NCBI GenBank assembly: GCA_029204225.1
Contig: CM055096.1
Coordinates: 5,882,931-5,946,930, forward strand
Direction of reading: 5' to 3'
DNA: 64,000 nucleotides
Origin: Diphasiastrum complanatum
Taxonomy: Eukaryota > Streptophyta > Lycopodiopsida > Lycopodiales > Lycopodiaceae
The position numbers and the translations under genes were made by a program. The first letter of the stretch is position 1. Every line of letters starts with the position of its first letter. The notes under the pieces are model-generated. The model did not search any database. It saw nothing but the letters and a program-made list of their open reading frames with translations, and was not told the DNA's origin. Positions 1 to 10,521 of this stretch are shown piece by piece.

Positions 1-9
1 TAAGGAAAA

Positions 10-33
10 GGGGGGGGGGGGGGGGGGGGGGGG
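10..33. repeat. Poly-G homopolymer
   Basis: An uninterrupted run of about 24 G (C on the other strand) stands at the window edge. Such runs are prone to sequencing and assembly error, so its exact length is uncertain. Confidence 0.9.
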
Positions 34-780
34 TGTGTTCACCCTGTGAAGGCCAAGTGGACGGCTTGGGAAGGGCTTTTGGTTGAGGCCTGTAGCTTGA
101 AGCGGAAGGCTCTTCTCATGACATAATGGCCGACGAAGTGACTTTATGGAACGTGATAAAAAAGTTATTTTTTTTTCTTTCTTTTTGCAGTAAATTTTTT
201 TTACACGCAACTTCCGCATCCAAAAAAGGTGCATGTAAAAAATTTTGAAAAAAAAAGAAGTGCAAAAATTACGTTGTGTGAGGCACTCTTTTTTTTTTTT
301 TTCATGAAAAAGCAAAAAATGATTTTACGTTAATAAAAGATCACACCAAAGTACAAATGAGTGTATGTAAAAAATATAAACGAAGTAAGGTGAATTGAGA
401 TGTTGTAAAAAGCAATTGGTATCTGAAGCCACTAACAATTGATTGATGACAATTTTGCATTTATAATATTTGTAATATTTATTTTGATTTGTGATTTGGT
501 AAGCGAGATATTGATTGCATTTTGTTTTCCAAGAGTGACTTGACTCTGGGATTAAAAACACTTTGGATGCTAAATTATGAAAACAAATCTGTTATCTTAT
601 CATAAAGGTAACAATCTAACTTGTAATTTATCATAAATCGTATTACAATAAATGATCTGATTTCAAAACAATTCAAAATTTAGAATGCTATTAAATATAA
701 ACTACTAATATGTCTGTATATTTAACAAAAAAATAATAATATTGTATGTTAAAACATTGTCAGAAATGGTGAACTCCTGC
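34..780. other. AT-rich stretch without a recognisable gene
   Basis: I see no coding homology here. There are several T and A runs, and an imperfect inverted repeat at 191-208 / 230-247 (T-rich arm with TTACACGCA against TGCATGTAA) that could form a short hairpin. Confidence 0.5.
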
Positions 781-999
781 AACTTTGCCGCAACGTGAAA
801 GTCAACGAACCTTGACTCGAAGGTCGAACGATTCGCGAAAGTCAGCGTGCTTAAGGGACAAACAAAGGCCGAACGATTCACGAATCGTAAACATGCCTCC
901 AGGACCGCAAAAACCGCAAAGCGATGCAAAACGAAAAGACACGAAAGAAATGAAGGAAATGAAAGGAAACGAAAGATACGAAGGGGAATAAACAAGGCA

Positions 1000-2452
1000 T
1001 GTCTTGTCGACATAGTCGATTATAAAGATGTGATAATAATTTGTATGACCGAGGAAGACATAAATTTCCTTCACTGTTGTAGGTAAAGGCATTTCAACGA
1101 TAACCTTGATTTTTGACGGGTCGGTAGAAATACCGTCCTTTGAAATTATATGCCCGAGTACAACCCCATGGGTGACCCATATTTGGCATTTATCAGAGTT
1201 TAGTGAGATTCCAAATCTACGGCAGCGAATGAAGATTTTCTCTAGTGCATCAAGGTGCGTAGCTGCTGAGGAATATACACCCATATCGTCGAGATAAATC
1301 TCGACAATCCGATGTAACAGGTCTTGGAAGGCCAGTTGCATGACCCTCTGAAACGTTGAAGGGGCGTTGCATAAGCCAAACGGATAACGTTATAAGCATA
1401 AACCCCGTTCTCTGTGGCAAAGGTCGTTTTATATTTATCTCCAGGGGCTATTTGAACAAGGAAATAACCGCTGAATCCATCTAAGAAGCTAAAAGCTTCA
1501 GCTCCTACCATTTCCTCTAAGATTTTGGTCGTTAAAGACAAAGGAAAATGGTCTTTCTTCGTAACCGCATTAAGGTTCTTGAGATCGACACAAATACGAA
1601 GTTTGCCGTTTTTCTTGGGGACAACCACAATGGGTGATACCCAATCAGTATGTTGAACTTCATAAATGAAGCCAGCATCCAACAATTTCTTAATATCTTC
1701 ATCGATTTGTTCTCGATAGACATGATTACTTCTGTAAGGTTTAGCCCTAACAGACTTAGCATTGTCTTCTAAAGGAATCTTATGAACGACTACTTCAGGC
1801 AAAATTCCTTTCATTTCTGTATAGTTCCATGCAAATACATCCCTGTATTTGCGAAGTAAAGTTTCCAGATTAGAAAGTTGTTCGGACGAAGGTGTGCACC
1901 AGCATGAACGATTCGATCGATCTCCTCGGCGTGATCTTTAAGGTTTAACGGAATTGTCTTAGCAAGTCCTTCAAAGGAGTTGGAACTTGGTGTAGGTTCT
2001 CGGTGTGGCTGCGGTAACTGGATAACAACGTCATCCAGTGTGAAATCTTTAAATTTTCGAGGAATATCGAAAGGTGGTTCCACAAAGTTTTCTGAAACTT
2101 TGGAAATCATCTTTGTTGAGTCACTACCGGACGTGGAAGCTTGGTTGGATTGTTTGGTTTATGTCTCCTTAGACAAGGGCTTTATCGGCTGTTTAAGCTT
2201 CTCACACATTTGTTTTTGACGCTCGGTTAATTTTGTATCAATAATTGTATTTTTTTGTAACCAAGGTTTTTGAGGGTTTTGAGTGGTCGGTGTTGTTACC
2301 TCACTTATCATATCGTCTTGGATGGCTAGTTGTGCGGGATTTTCTGGTGGTGTGGAATACTCATCTCGTGTGCACGAGCATGAGTTGTCGGTTGGATATA
2401 GTTGAGAACTACGTGATGGAAGTGTTGCATCGTGATGCCAAGGCTTGCCAAG
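1000..2452 (-). pseudogene. Ty3/gypsy pol relic (reverse transcriptase), Athila/Tat-like
   Basis: Read on the minus strand, 2452 down to about 1815 is a linker. 1242-1814 holds the RT fingers and palm, with WVSPIVVVPKKNGKLRICVD, then FSFLDGFSGY. 1000-1341 carries the catalytic box IYLDDMGVYS (both Asp present), followed by KCQIWVTHGVVLGH and the thumb. The frame shifts near 1340 and the polypeptide becomes meaningless below about 1000, so RNase H and integrase are missing. The motif wording closely matches the plus-strand element at 59,010-59,670, so both belong to one family. It is broken and not expected to be active. The upstream end abuts the LTR at 2453. Confidence 0.85.
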
Positions 2453-2860
2453 TGGGCCCACCACAATGTTGTACAAGTAGAGTAATAAGTGCGAGGACAC
2501 TGGCATCCGGTGCGTAAGCCCAACCCGATGAGCACAAGTAGCAAGTTGTAGTTCCTAGGATCAAGAGACTAGGGGCCTAGAACTCTAAAATGACATTGGA
2601 GGCCCTAAGTCAAGTTGCAAATAAAAAAGTTAAAAGGGCCCAAATTAGAACTCACATGAATCATGTGAGTGCCCTTGTGCTTTCTTAGTACCATTAGATG
2701 TAAGTTGTGTTTATGTGAAGGGCTCGGATTAGAATCCTTGCCCCAATGAAGTGGCCAATCAGAGTGAAGGAGGCTCACCTCTAAAATCTATAAGAGGGAG
2801 CTATTTCCTTTGTATTGTAGCTTTCATCTTTTTCTTAATAAAACTCTGCTGGTTTCACTT

Positions 2861-2946
<86 letters not shown>

Positions 2947-3101
2947 TAGGTTGGGTGTGAATAGCTTTGGGAAGGTGCTCGTGCCTCCAAAGCCTCTCTC
3001 AACCTAGGCATTTTCTCTCTCTTCTCTCTCTTTGTGTGCTAAGCAGGTGAAGGCAAGGTCACACTCCCGATGACGAATCCCATACTACAACCGGCACTAC
3101 A
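2453..3101 (+). mobile_element. LTR (copy 1) of a gypsy-type element
   Basis: This is a direct repeat of 3151-3816. It begins TGGGCCCACC and ends CACTACA. It holds a TATA-like TATAAGAG at 2789-2796, an AATAAAA at about 2837, and a long (TC)n tract at 2865-2944 in what would be R/U5. The next bases are a tRNA-Asp-type primer binding site, which fixes this as the 5' LTR. The exact start (2453 or 2467) is uncertain by a few bases. No matching target-site duplication was seen. Confidence 0.75.
2865..2944. repeat. (TC)n microsatellite, 80 bp
   Basis: Perfect dinucleotide tract inside LTR copy 1. Confidence 0.97.
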
Positions 3102-3102
3102 G

Positions 3103-3120
3103 TGGCGCCATTGTCGGGGA
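3103..3120 (+). other. Primer binding site, tRNA-Asp type
   Basis: TGGCGCCATTGTCGGGGA closely resembles the plant Athila-type site complementary to the 3' end of tRNA-Asp. It lies one base after the LTR terminus. Confidence 0.75.
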
Positions 3121-3150
3121 GCCCCACCGACACTACAACTGACACTTTAG

Positions 3151-3560
3151 TGGGCCCACGATAGTATTGTACAAGTAGAGTAATAAGTGCGAGAGCATTG
3201 GCATCCTGCGCATATAAGCCCAACCCCATGAGCACAAATAGCAAGTTGTAATTCGTAGGAAAAAGCGACTAGGGGCTTAAAACTCTAAAATGACATTAGA
3301 GGCCCTAAGCCAAGTTGCAAATAAAAAAGCTAAAAGGGCCCAAATTAGAACTCATATGAATCATGTGAGTGCCCTTGTGCTTTCTTAGTACCATTAGATG
3401 TAAGTTGTGTTTATTTGAAGGGCTTGGATTAGAATCCTTGCCCCAATGAAGTGGCCAATCAGAATGAAGGAGGCTCACCTCTAAAATCTATAAGAGGGAG
3501 TCATTTCCTTTGTATTGTAGCTTCCATCTTTTTCTTGATAAAACTTTGTTGGTTTCACTT

Positions 3561-3604
<44 letters not shown>

Positions 3605-3666
3605 AGTTGGGTGTGAATAGCTTTAAGAAAGTTCTTGGGCCTCCAAAGCCTCTCTCAACCTAGGCA

Positions 3667-3746
<80 letters not shown>

Positions 3747-3816
3747 TTGTGTGCTAAATAGGTGAAGGCAAGGTTGCGCTCCCAGCGACGAATCCCATAC
3801 TACAACTGACACTACA
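3151..3816 (+). mobile_element. LTR (copy 2), about 50 bp after copy 1
   Basis: This copy has the same order of blocks as copy 1: TGGGCCCACG start, TATAAGAG at 3489-3496, and end CACTACA. Its (TC) region is split in two: 3565-3603 and 3670-3743. Only about 50 bp separate it from copy 1, so gag and pol are absent between the two LTRs. Confidence 0.75.
3670..3743. repeat. (TC)n microsatellite, about 74 bp
   Basis: Perfect tract near the end of LTR copy 2. A shorter sister tract lies at 3565-3603. Confidence 0.97.
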
Positions 3817-4079
3817 AAGAGCTTGCTTTCACATCGATCCAGACATTCCAACGGTCACTTCGCAATAATCTAGGAGGGATATTCCGATGTGACAACCGCT
3901 CCTTAGTACTTTCGAGTGTGTGAGAAGATCTTAATCATGAAAACATGTCATATTTTAAAGTACCGGCCACGGACATCTGTCCTGACCATTGACGGGTCAT
4001 CCTTTCATGGCTAAGGGCAACAACCCTTAAGCTTTATAGTTCATTGATCTGGTAAAACTACCAGTAGGTAACGTTATCA

Positions 4080-4340
4080 GATGAAGTTTTATCCAAAAAG
4101 TTGGTGGAAAAAGAGGCCTTTTTCCTCTCCAACGCTTTGTTCCACAAATCCATAGATTCTTGTAGGTAAGAGTCTAAGCTCCAAGTACCCATTTTATAAT
4201 TGACAAATCTTTAGTAAAAGTCCGAATCATCAGAAAGCACAAATGATTTTCTGAATACTTCTATGAATTCTTCCCATCTAGTGGGCTTGGGTTGCAAATC
4301 ATGCCACCATGATGAAGCCTTTCCTCGGCATAGAGAGTAG
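4080..4340 (-). pseudogene. Ty3/gypsy gag fragment
   Basis: The minus-strand translation contains RGKASSWWHDLQPKPTRWEE and then a decayed tail with WSLDSYLQES. This is the classic Retrotrans_gag core: a WW pair, then W-x-x-F, then the L-x-x-Y region. The same core occurs in the gag at 40,790-41,761 (RGKAFTWWQDIRGKPEVPRN). It is about 85 codons with an internal stop, so it is a fragment only. It directly follows an LTR-like segment in the same orientation. Confidence 0.7.
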
Positions 4341-4787
4341 AGGAATAGAGAAATAGAGAGAGAGTGTGTGAGGAGGGAGGTTAGCTCACTTGCTAGGGGA
4401 GAAACATAAACTAATGAAACCAACAAAGCATGAACTTGAAAGCAAACGAAAAACAACAAGAGCAATAGCAAGCATTGAATACCAAATGAGGATGCTTCTC
4501 TTCCAAAAATGGTAGAGTTTCCTCCTTCTCATTAAGCATGAAAATAGAGTACAAATGGTGCCTTTTTATAAATGGGAAATGCCCTTGCCCCAAAATCCTA
4601 TTGGCTAATATTCACAATGATCCTATCCATTCATCTTGGACCCAAATTGATCCAAGGGTCCATAAAAAGTACATTAGAATTCACAAGATTCATGTGAGTC
4701 CAAAAGTGGACCCAACTCTAAAAAAATAAACTGTAAGTTTTAAAATGACTTTGGGCCTCAAGTTTTATTTTAATTACAAAGGGCCCA
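4341..4787 (-). mobile_element. LTR-like segment (minus orientation)
   Basis: On the minus strand the block starts TGGGCCC, then carries an AAT-rich stretch, an ACTCACATGAATCTTGTGAA segment like that in the LTR at 2453, a CCAATAGGATTTTGG box and a TATA-like TTTATAAAAAGG near 4565. This order matches the other gypsy LTRs of the window. The inner end is unclear. It abuts the copia protease end near 4800, which suggests insertion into, or recombination with, that element. Confidence 0.55.
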
Positions 4788-4799
4788 AGTCTATTATTT

Positions 4800-5907
4800 C
4801 TATGCATCTCCACTTCGAAAATCAGACATGATTCGTCTTGATGTAACAAAGTGTGAGGTAGCTCCTGAATCAAGAACTACCTCTTGTGTGTTAGGTGTTG
4901 ATACTGCTGCACACATGTCTGCACAGATATAGACGGTCGAATTATCATGATTCGATCTTTCTTCGCCCATCTTGGAGCTCTCTGGCTCCTTGACATAGGA
5001 CGAACTATTATTGTTCTCTTGTCTGCATTGAGCTAATTTATTTCTTGGGTTCAGGCGGCAGTCCATTGTTGCATGACCCTTCTTGTGACAGTGGATACAC
5101 TCAATTTTCGGATTAAGCCAACACAAATCGACAGTATGTCCTTCATGTTTGTATCTCACACATGTCTTCTTGTCTCCACTCTGTTGGTTCGACCTTCCTT
5201 TATTCTTCCATTTGCCTTTGCTGGTTCCTTCTGCTTGCTGAGCACGATCCTGCTTTCGATCTGACTCTCTCTTAAGCTTGAATTGGTTTTTTGTCTTCTC
5301 CTTGTTGTTGTAGAGAGCTTGGTCAAAAGCATCCTTGTGATCAAGGTGCTCTCGAGCCTCGACTTCTGTTGGAATCTCAACAATTGTCTTTTCGAGTGTC
5401 ATTGTAGGATCCTTTGCTAGCAGCGTTCTGGGTGTTTGGAAGGATCTTGGTAAGACTCTCAATAGATAAGTGAGCTGCTTCTCTACTGACACTGCATTTT
5501 CTGCCCCAGAACTTCATCTTCCTAATAAAGGAAGTGAGGTCGTTGCCATCCCACTACAAGTTTGTCAACTGATCTTCAAGCATCATTATCTGACTGCGTG
5601 ATTTCGTCTGAAATCTTGTGAGCAGAGTATCCCACATCTCTTTTGCTTTAGAGAGTGTAGCCAGGTCAAGAGTCAGGCTATCCTCGATGGATGATGATAA
5701 CAAGGCTACTGCCTTGTCATTCTTCTCTCTCCATTCGCGTAGCTCCTTGCCTATTGTTGTAGGCATCTCCTTGGTGCCATCTACCCAGGGGAATAATCCT
5801 TCTCCCTTCAGTATCAATGAGGTCTTAACTTTCCATGCTAGGAAGTTAGATCCTGATAAATCCATGACTGTACAGATCTTCGATTGTATGTTGCTTATTG
5901 AAGCCAT
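4800..5907 (-). pseudogene. Ty1/copia gag-protease, truncated
   Basis: The gag N-terminus (5554-5907) reads LSGSNFLAWKVKTSLILKGE and KEMWDTLLTRFQTKSRSQIM, the UBN2-type copia gag fold. The second part (4800-5492) has a basic region, a zinc knuckle CIHCHKKGHATMDC (CX2CX4HX4C) and the protease active-site motif VLDSGATSHF. The two parts are in different frames, separated by a stop near 5500-5550. Integrase, RT and RNase H are missing because an LTR-like segment begins just after the protease. A tRNA-iMet primer binding site lies 80 bp upstream, so the 5' half of one element is preserved. Confidence 0.88.
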
Positions 5908-5988
5908 TGCTCCTGAATTTGTGTTCTCACTTGTTAATGGTTCTTTGTTTGAATGCTTAGCCTCCTGGATCTGATAGCTGACATGGTT

Positions 5989-6000
5989 GCTCTGATACCA
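5989..6000 (-). other. Primer binding site, initiator tRNA-Met type
   Basis: The minus strand reads TGGTATCAGAGC, the canonical copia site, between the gag start (5907) and the LTR end (6005). Confidence 0.9.
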
Positions 6001-6004
6001 CTAA

Positions 6005-6746
6005 TGGAAAGTGTGCAAATTCAAAATTCCAGTAAAAGCCTGGTAACGAACTGATAGGAGTCTCTCAAACGATTCACGAACATTTTGTGAAACTATTTTG
6101 ATCACGAATAATTTCTGCTCAAGAAGAATTCACGATCCAGTCAAGCTCTGCAACAAAATGAAACGAAACGAAATGAAATGAAGCGAAACTAGATGAAAGA
6201 GAAGAATTCACGAAAAGATCAATCAGGCTCTGTAACGAAACGAAACGAAACTAGACGAAATGAAACGAAGTGAAACAAAACTTAAGTGAGCTCTGAAATT
6301 GATTTTACGCTTAAAGCCAAGTAATCGCGAAGTGAAGCAAAGCGAAATACGAAGCAAAAACATTTGTGAATATAATCAATTCGTGTGGAATTCAGATTCA
6401 CTGCCGGCTATATCATTCCTGCAATCCTCCAGAATGTAGACAAACACTGTTAATCTACGTTATAGTTTCATATAACATTCAACAAAATCAAACCAATGTG
6501 TGAAATTGGATAAACAAGTGAAGAGATCATACAATCATCTAGAATACAATTCTCTCACGAGTAGTGTCTCGCTTACTAGCGGACTTTCTGGATCTGCTGA
6601 TCCTCTTACAAAATTGTCTCGCTCACAGGCGGACATGTATTTTGTGTATTTTTGTCTTCTTGTTTTATGCATCAAGCAGAAAGTATATAGTTTGCGAACT
6701 TTTTCGTGTCGTATCGTGTAACTTTCCAGATCAGAAATATTAAACA
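6005..6746 (-). mobile_element. 5' LTR of the copia element
   Basis: On the minus strand it starts TGTTTAATATTTCTG and ends TTCCA, four bases before the primer binding site. A TATA-like CTATATAC lies near 6688. The R/U5 part (6150-6290) is rich in the pentamer GAAAC and its variants. Length is about 742 bp. The outer end is inferred from the TG/CA rule only. Confidence 0.6.
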
Positions 6747-7123
6747 TCTACAACTAATCATGGATTACAAGAGTGGCAGATTAGCCACATTATAGAGTAC
6801 TTCTATTGATGTCATAATATCTGATCAAATACTTGTACCCCATGTACTTGGCTAATCTTGCTGGTCCTTTGTAGAGCACAAATGATTTTGTGTCGCAAAA
6901 TTGTTCGTGAACAATTTTGTTTCGTGTGTCTTTTCTATCAAAATCAGGATGGAAAGCTAACAAAGCTTTGGCAATAGAAACATTTTGTTTCTTCAATTAG
7001 GTAGCCCGTTACCTCTTCCATAAAGTTGATTCTATCAGTATTTTTCAAGTCCTTATTAGTGTGAAGGGACTTGTGGACACCGATGATCCATCATTGGTCG
7101 ATCCAAGCTTGAAAACAGCTCGT
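6747..7123. other. No recognised gene
   Basis: A 68-codon minus-strand reading frame at 6790-6996 has no family I recognise and no start context. I treat it as chance or as a fragment of the neighbouring element. Confidence 0.4.
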
Positions 7124-8580
7124 CTAGGGATTGCCAAGAAGGGCGGCTCGGTAATACACACGAGCAACTGGCTGCTGATCTTTCACATTGTTGGAGGCTA
7201 ATGCCATATTTGGGTCAAAGAATATTGATGGGAGAAAATTGTCCCACTTGGTCTCGATTCCCATGATATACTCCAAGTCCCGGGCATATGTCACTGCCGC
7301 GCGGACGGTTGGGTCAGGACAGTTGAGATATTTGCTAGAAAACTGGGTGAGAGCCCTTCGGATGTCTACATCCATATTCCACCCGTATTCTGATGAAATT
7401 CTCAGTCAATTACAATTATTGAGGGTGATTTTGTCCAAAGGGCATTGCATTCCGCCCATTTGGATCGTCGTGTGCAGGCAGAAAATGCGCGTTCACCCTG
7501 AGTTATTGCGGACTAGTCATGTATGCCCTGTGGCCGCAAGGTCACATTCAAACAACTGATGGCGCCACTCTTGTTGTGGTTGGAGGGCGGGAAGTGCTTG
7601 CAGCTTGGTTCCTTTGATGGTTTGGGCTATAAATGAGATTTGCCAGCCGCCTCTGGAAGACTCGTGGGGATATTTTGCTAGGAATTCATTGATCTTTTCC
7701 TCCACGGACTTGGGGTGTCTGCAAGCCCGACTGGCAGATATAGAACATGAGCTTCGTGATGAGGAGGCTTGACCCTCTCCTTGTGTCTTGGCCTTGGTCT
7801 TGCGTGTCGGCTTTGGTATCTAGAGGTCCTTGGTCTTGTCCGCCTAACCCTTGATCCTGACTACTTCCCCCCTGCTACCTGTTGCCCTTGGTCCTGGTTG
7901 GTGCTCGAGCCTGCGCAACTTGATAGGTGGGTGGTGTTGGAATTACCACCGGGGTTGGCTGAGCTTTCTGCTCCATGACAAGCCTTGAGAGCTTGTTTTG
8001 CTTGGGCGAGCTCCTGATTTGCACTAGCCCGGTACTTATCAAACTTTGCCTAGTAGTTGTTGAGGGTTTGGCTATAGATCTGTACCTGATGCCTGAAAAG
8101 ATTCATCTATGCTTCAGAGAGCGGCCTTGAGTCAAGTGTGGGTTGAGCTAACCAGATGAGTTTTTCGCTTTGCAGTGCTTGCACCTCCGCTCTCAGGCGT
8201 GTGTTTTCTGTTTCATATTTTTGGAGTTGCACCTGGAGGGGGGCAAGTCGTTGAGATGCTTCAGACTGAAGCTCTTGTACCTTTTTGGAAGCATCAGTCA
8301 GTGCTTTGAAGAGGCTCTGAATATATTGATTGAGGTCGTCCTCCTTTTGCTGTAGCTTCATGATTTATCGGTGCCCATCTTGCTCATGTTGCTAAGCAAT
8401 TATCAGCTCTTGCTGCAGCTTTGTGATTTTCGCTCGCAGTTGGGTATTGTTGGTTGCCAGATGCAGTACCCGGCTGTCTAATGAGGCTCTAGTTGCTACC
8501 GCATCTTGGATATAGGTCCCCAAGGCTTGGTAGGCCATCATGATATCCGAGAGAGCAACCGGTAAAGCCTTGCCATCTTT
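7124..8580 (-). pseudogene. Degenerate coiled-coil ORF, retroelement accessory protein
   Basis: On the minus strand a degenerate reading frame, crossing stops and frame changes, runs from about 8580 to 7124. Its first part is a long coiled coil: NTQLRAKITKLQQEL near 8440, then YIQSLFKALTDASKKVQELQ and QVQLQKYETENTRLRAEVQA to 8107. A Gln/Ser/Pro-rich spacer follows (8100-7710), then a compact C-terminal segment with FLAKYPHESSRGGWQISFIA and DIRRALTQFSSKYLNCPDPT. The coiled coil matches, in order and wording, the one starting near 63,700 (YISSLQNALTTA, QLLKGQLQ, RTRLQGEL). I do not know its function. Its repetition in two retroelement contexts suggests a mobile-element accessory ORF. Confidence 0.6.
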
Positions 8581-8751
8581 CAGTCTCCATTTGGTAATAG
8601 TGACTGTATCACCTTCAGGTTTAACTTACGTGTCATCAACAATGTCCCACAATTCCTTGGCTAGTAGTATGACCTTCATTTTGAGCTTCCAAAAATGGTA
8701 GCTACTCCCATCGAGTTTGTTGATTAGAGAAGAACTAGTAGATGAATCCAT
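8581..8751 (-). pseudogene. Ty1/copia gag N-terminus
   Basis: The ATG at 8751 opens a 41-codon frame (8626-8751) with LINKLDGSSYHFWKLKMKVI and ELWDIVDDT. This is the start of a copia gag (small residue, Y-x-x-W-K-x-K-M). A TAA at 8626-8628 interrupts it. The same frame then continues with KPEGDTVTITKWRLKDGKAL, also gag-like, straight into the coiled-coil ORF. The start lies about 130 bp after a tRNA-iMet primer binding site, as expected. Confidence 0.72.
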
Positions 8752-8882
8752 TCTGGTTGAGCGAGATCGTTGGTGAAAACAACAATTTTGAGATATTGTT
8801 GGCTGCGTGCTTGCTAGAACATTGTCTTGGTAGAAACAAGACTTGATAATCTATAGACAATGTGCAGATTATTGAATTGCCC

Positions 8883-8894
8883 GCTCTGATACCA
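8883..8894 (-). other. Primer binding site, initiator tRNA-Met type
   Basis: The minus strand reads TGGTATCAGAGC immediately after an LTR ending in CA. Confidence 0.9.
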
Positions 8895-9504
8895 TGTCGA
8901 AAATCAGTGGGAATGAGTGAAAGCTGATGAGTGGGCTTGGTGTAGGATCGGAAGCATGACAGACAGCAGCAGAATATTCAAAATTGAATGATTCAAACAA
9001 TTGCACAATGAAACGATACAGTAGTGGGACTAAAATTTTGCACTTTGATTAATATCGAACAGTGAGTACAATGCTTGAAGTGATAATTTCAGCTTACAAT
9101 TGTTGGGAGTGATAACTCTGGCTATAGAAACTCGAATAATCAAAAGAAGTTTTCTGATGAAAATTCTAGGATTGATATCTTACAAAATATCTACAACAAC
9201 CTTTTGTTGTAGTTATTACAACTGCCTCATTACAGTTAATGAATGTACAAAGTGGGCAGACTGTCAACGCAAAGTCATTGGGTCGAAATTTTAGACCGAC
9301 CGTATCGAAATTTACAAGTATTGAAAAATGTACAATGACTTGACGAAAAATATAAATTTTTTTGAGTCAATCCAGTATCGAAAAATTCTAAAAAATTCGA
9401 TTTAAATTTTTTGATCCTCTGTTTAGAAATTTGAGCCTTTTGTTTTTGGTTTTTCAAAATGCTCATTATTGAATGTATTTGAGGCTGAGCATCAAATTCC
9501 AACA
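8895..9504 (-). mobile_element. Copia 5' LTR
   Basis: The minus strand begins TGTTGGAATTTGATG (a common copia LTR start) and ends TTTTCGACA next to the primer binding site. It is about 610 bp and AT-rich. No second copy was seen in the window. Confidence 0.7.
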
Positions 9505-9622
9505 CCAGTGCTCCAAACTTGCCATGCTTTATTGACCGGTGAAAGGCTTTGAATGCAATGGAATAAAAGTTAACCAGTTCACCTTTGAGAGCGTGAACAA
9601 GGTAACTAATATTTTGTCATTG

Positions 9623-10063
9623 CTATGTAGAATCAGCATCCGTAACAAATACTGTCTGATTGGCGAAGCAACAAAGATTGCGAAAAGCAGAATCAACAAT
9701 CATGGATATTTTATAGCCTTTTTTCATCTGGAAGAAGTTACCCTTAAAAAGAGTGGCTTCATCCAAGTCTTTGCAAGATAAAGATGGGATAGTCCCATCC
9801 ATTGAAAATCCAAGTACGTCTGCATAAACTGCTTCTGTGATCAGTAGGTCTGCTCCCCTTACCACAACCTTGATGTCGTCTTCTGTTACTTGCTTGATTC
9901 CAGCCACGAACTCGTTACATAATTTTGGCAGCAGAATTGACGGATCAACTTTCAGTAGGCCGCCCAACCTACGTACTTCTGCCATAGCTCTTATTGCATC
10001 CATATTGATCGGCCTGCAAACCTTCCAGTTCACCATTGATGGTTCACCGCTGGATGAAGTCAT
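9623..10063 (-). CDS. Uncharacterised ORF, possibly retroelement accessory
   Basis: The reading frame is open for 146 codons from the ATG at 10063 (MTSSSGEPSMVNWK). An upstream in-frame Met at 10138 would add a hydrophobic 25-residue lead, less likely the true start. The body contains RRLGGLLKVDPSILLPKLCN and VVVRGADLLITEAVYADVLG. The latter resembles FQGATHKVRVTEAALATIGI in the ORF at 62,232, both having a G-x-x-x-x-x-T-E-A-x-x-A-x-x-G pattern, so they may be distant relatives. No membrane segment or catalytic motif is evident. It could be a retroelement fragment or an unknown host exon; I favour the former. Confidence 0.4.
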   Translation of the reverse strand: MTSSSGEPSMVNWKVCRPINMDAIRAMAEVRRLGGLLKVDPSILLPKLCNEFVAGIKQVTEDDIKVVVRGADLLITEAVYADVLGFSMDGTIPSLSCKDLDEATLFKGNFFQMKKGYKISMIVDSAFRNLCCFANQTVFVTDADST

Positions 10064-10138
10064 GTTTTCCTTGGAAAAAAAATTAAGAGAAAACACAAAT
10101 GCACAAAAACAATAGTGTAACAGAACAGTGTATAACAA

Positions 10139-10521
10139 GAATGAAGCTCACATAAAAGGAAGAAAGCTCTGAAAAGTGAATCAAAGCTTACAACTCGTCA
10201 TACAGTAGCTCAAAAGATCACACAAGCTAACAAGAGAAAACAAACACGAATTCACTATGAGGTAGATAAAAACACTGTTAAAAGAAAAAACGAGAGAGAT
10301 GATGAAAAAGAGATGCATGATTAATGCAACAATCGTCAGGTACGAATGCTAGATTAAACCGCCGTTCCATGTGCACAAACATTTACTACACACGCAAACA
10401 AAAATTCATGGTTACGAAAAGAAAAGACGTGTTCAAAAATTTGAATAAAAAAAGGGAATATAAGAATATTTCTTAAAATAAACTACTGATAACATAATAA
10501 ATAAATAAATAAATATTAATC
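10139..10521. other. No gene seen; (AAAT)n near the end
   Basis: AT-rich spacer with a short run of an AAAT/ATAA tetramer at 10496-10517. Confidence 0.5.

Noticed and set aside
802-1013. Continuation of the RT frame below position 1000 as coding
   Set aside because: The protein becomes Phe/Ser-rich nonsense complementary to a purine-rich tract; no RNase H motif appears.
2751-3007. Open frames rich in Ser-Leu repeats over the TC tracts
   Set aside because: They are translations of (TC)n; no frame has flanking coding homology. The same holds at 3,451-3,663, 13,622-14,206 and 43,729-44,221.
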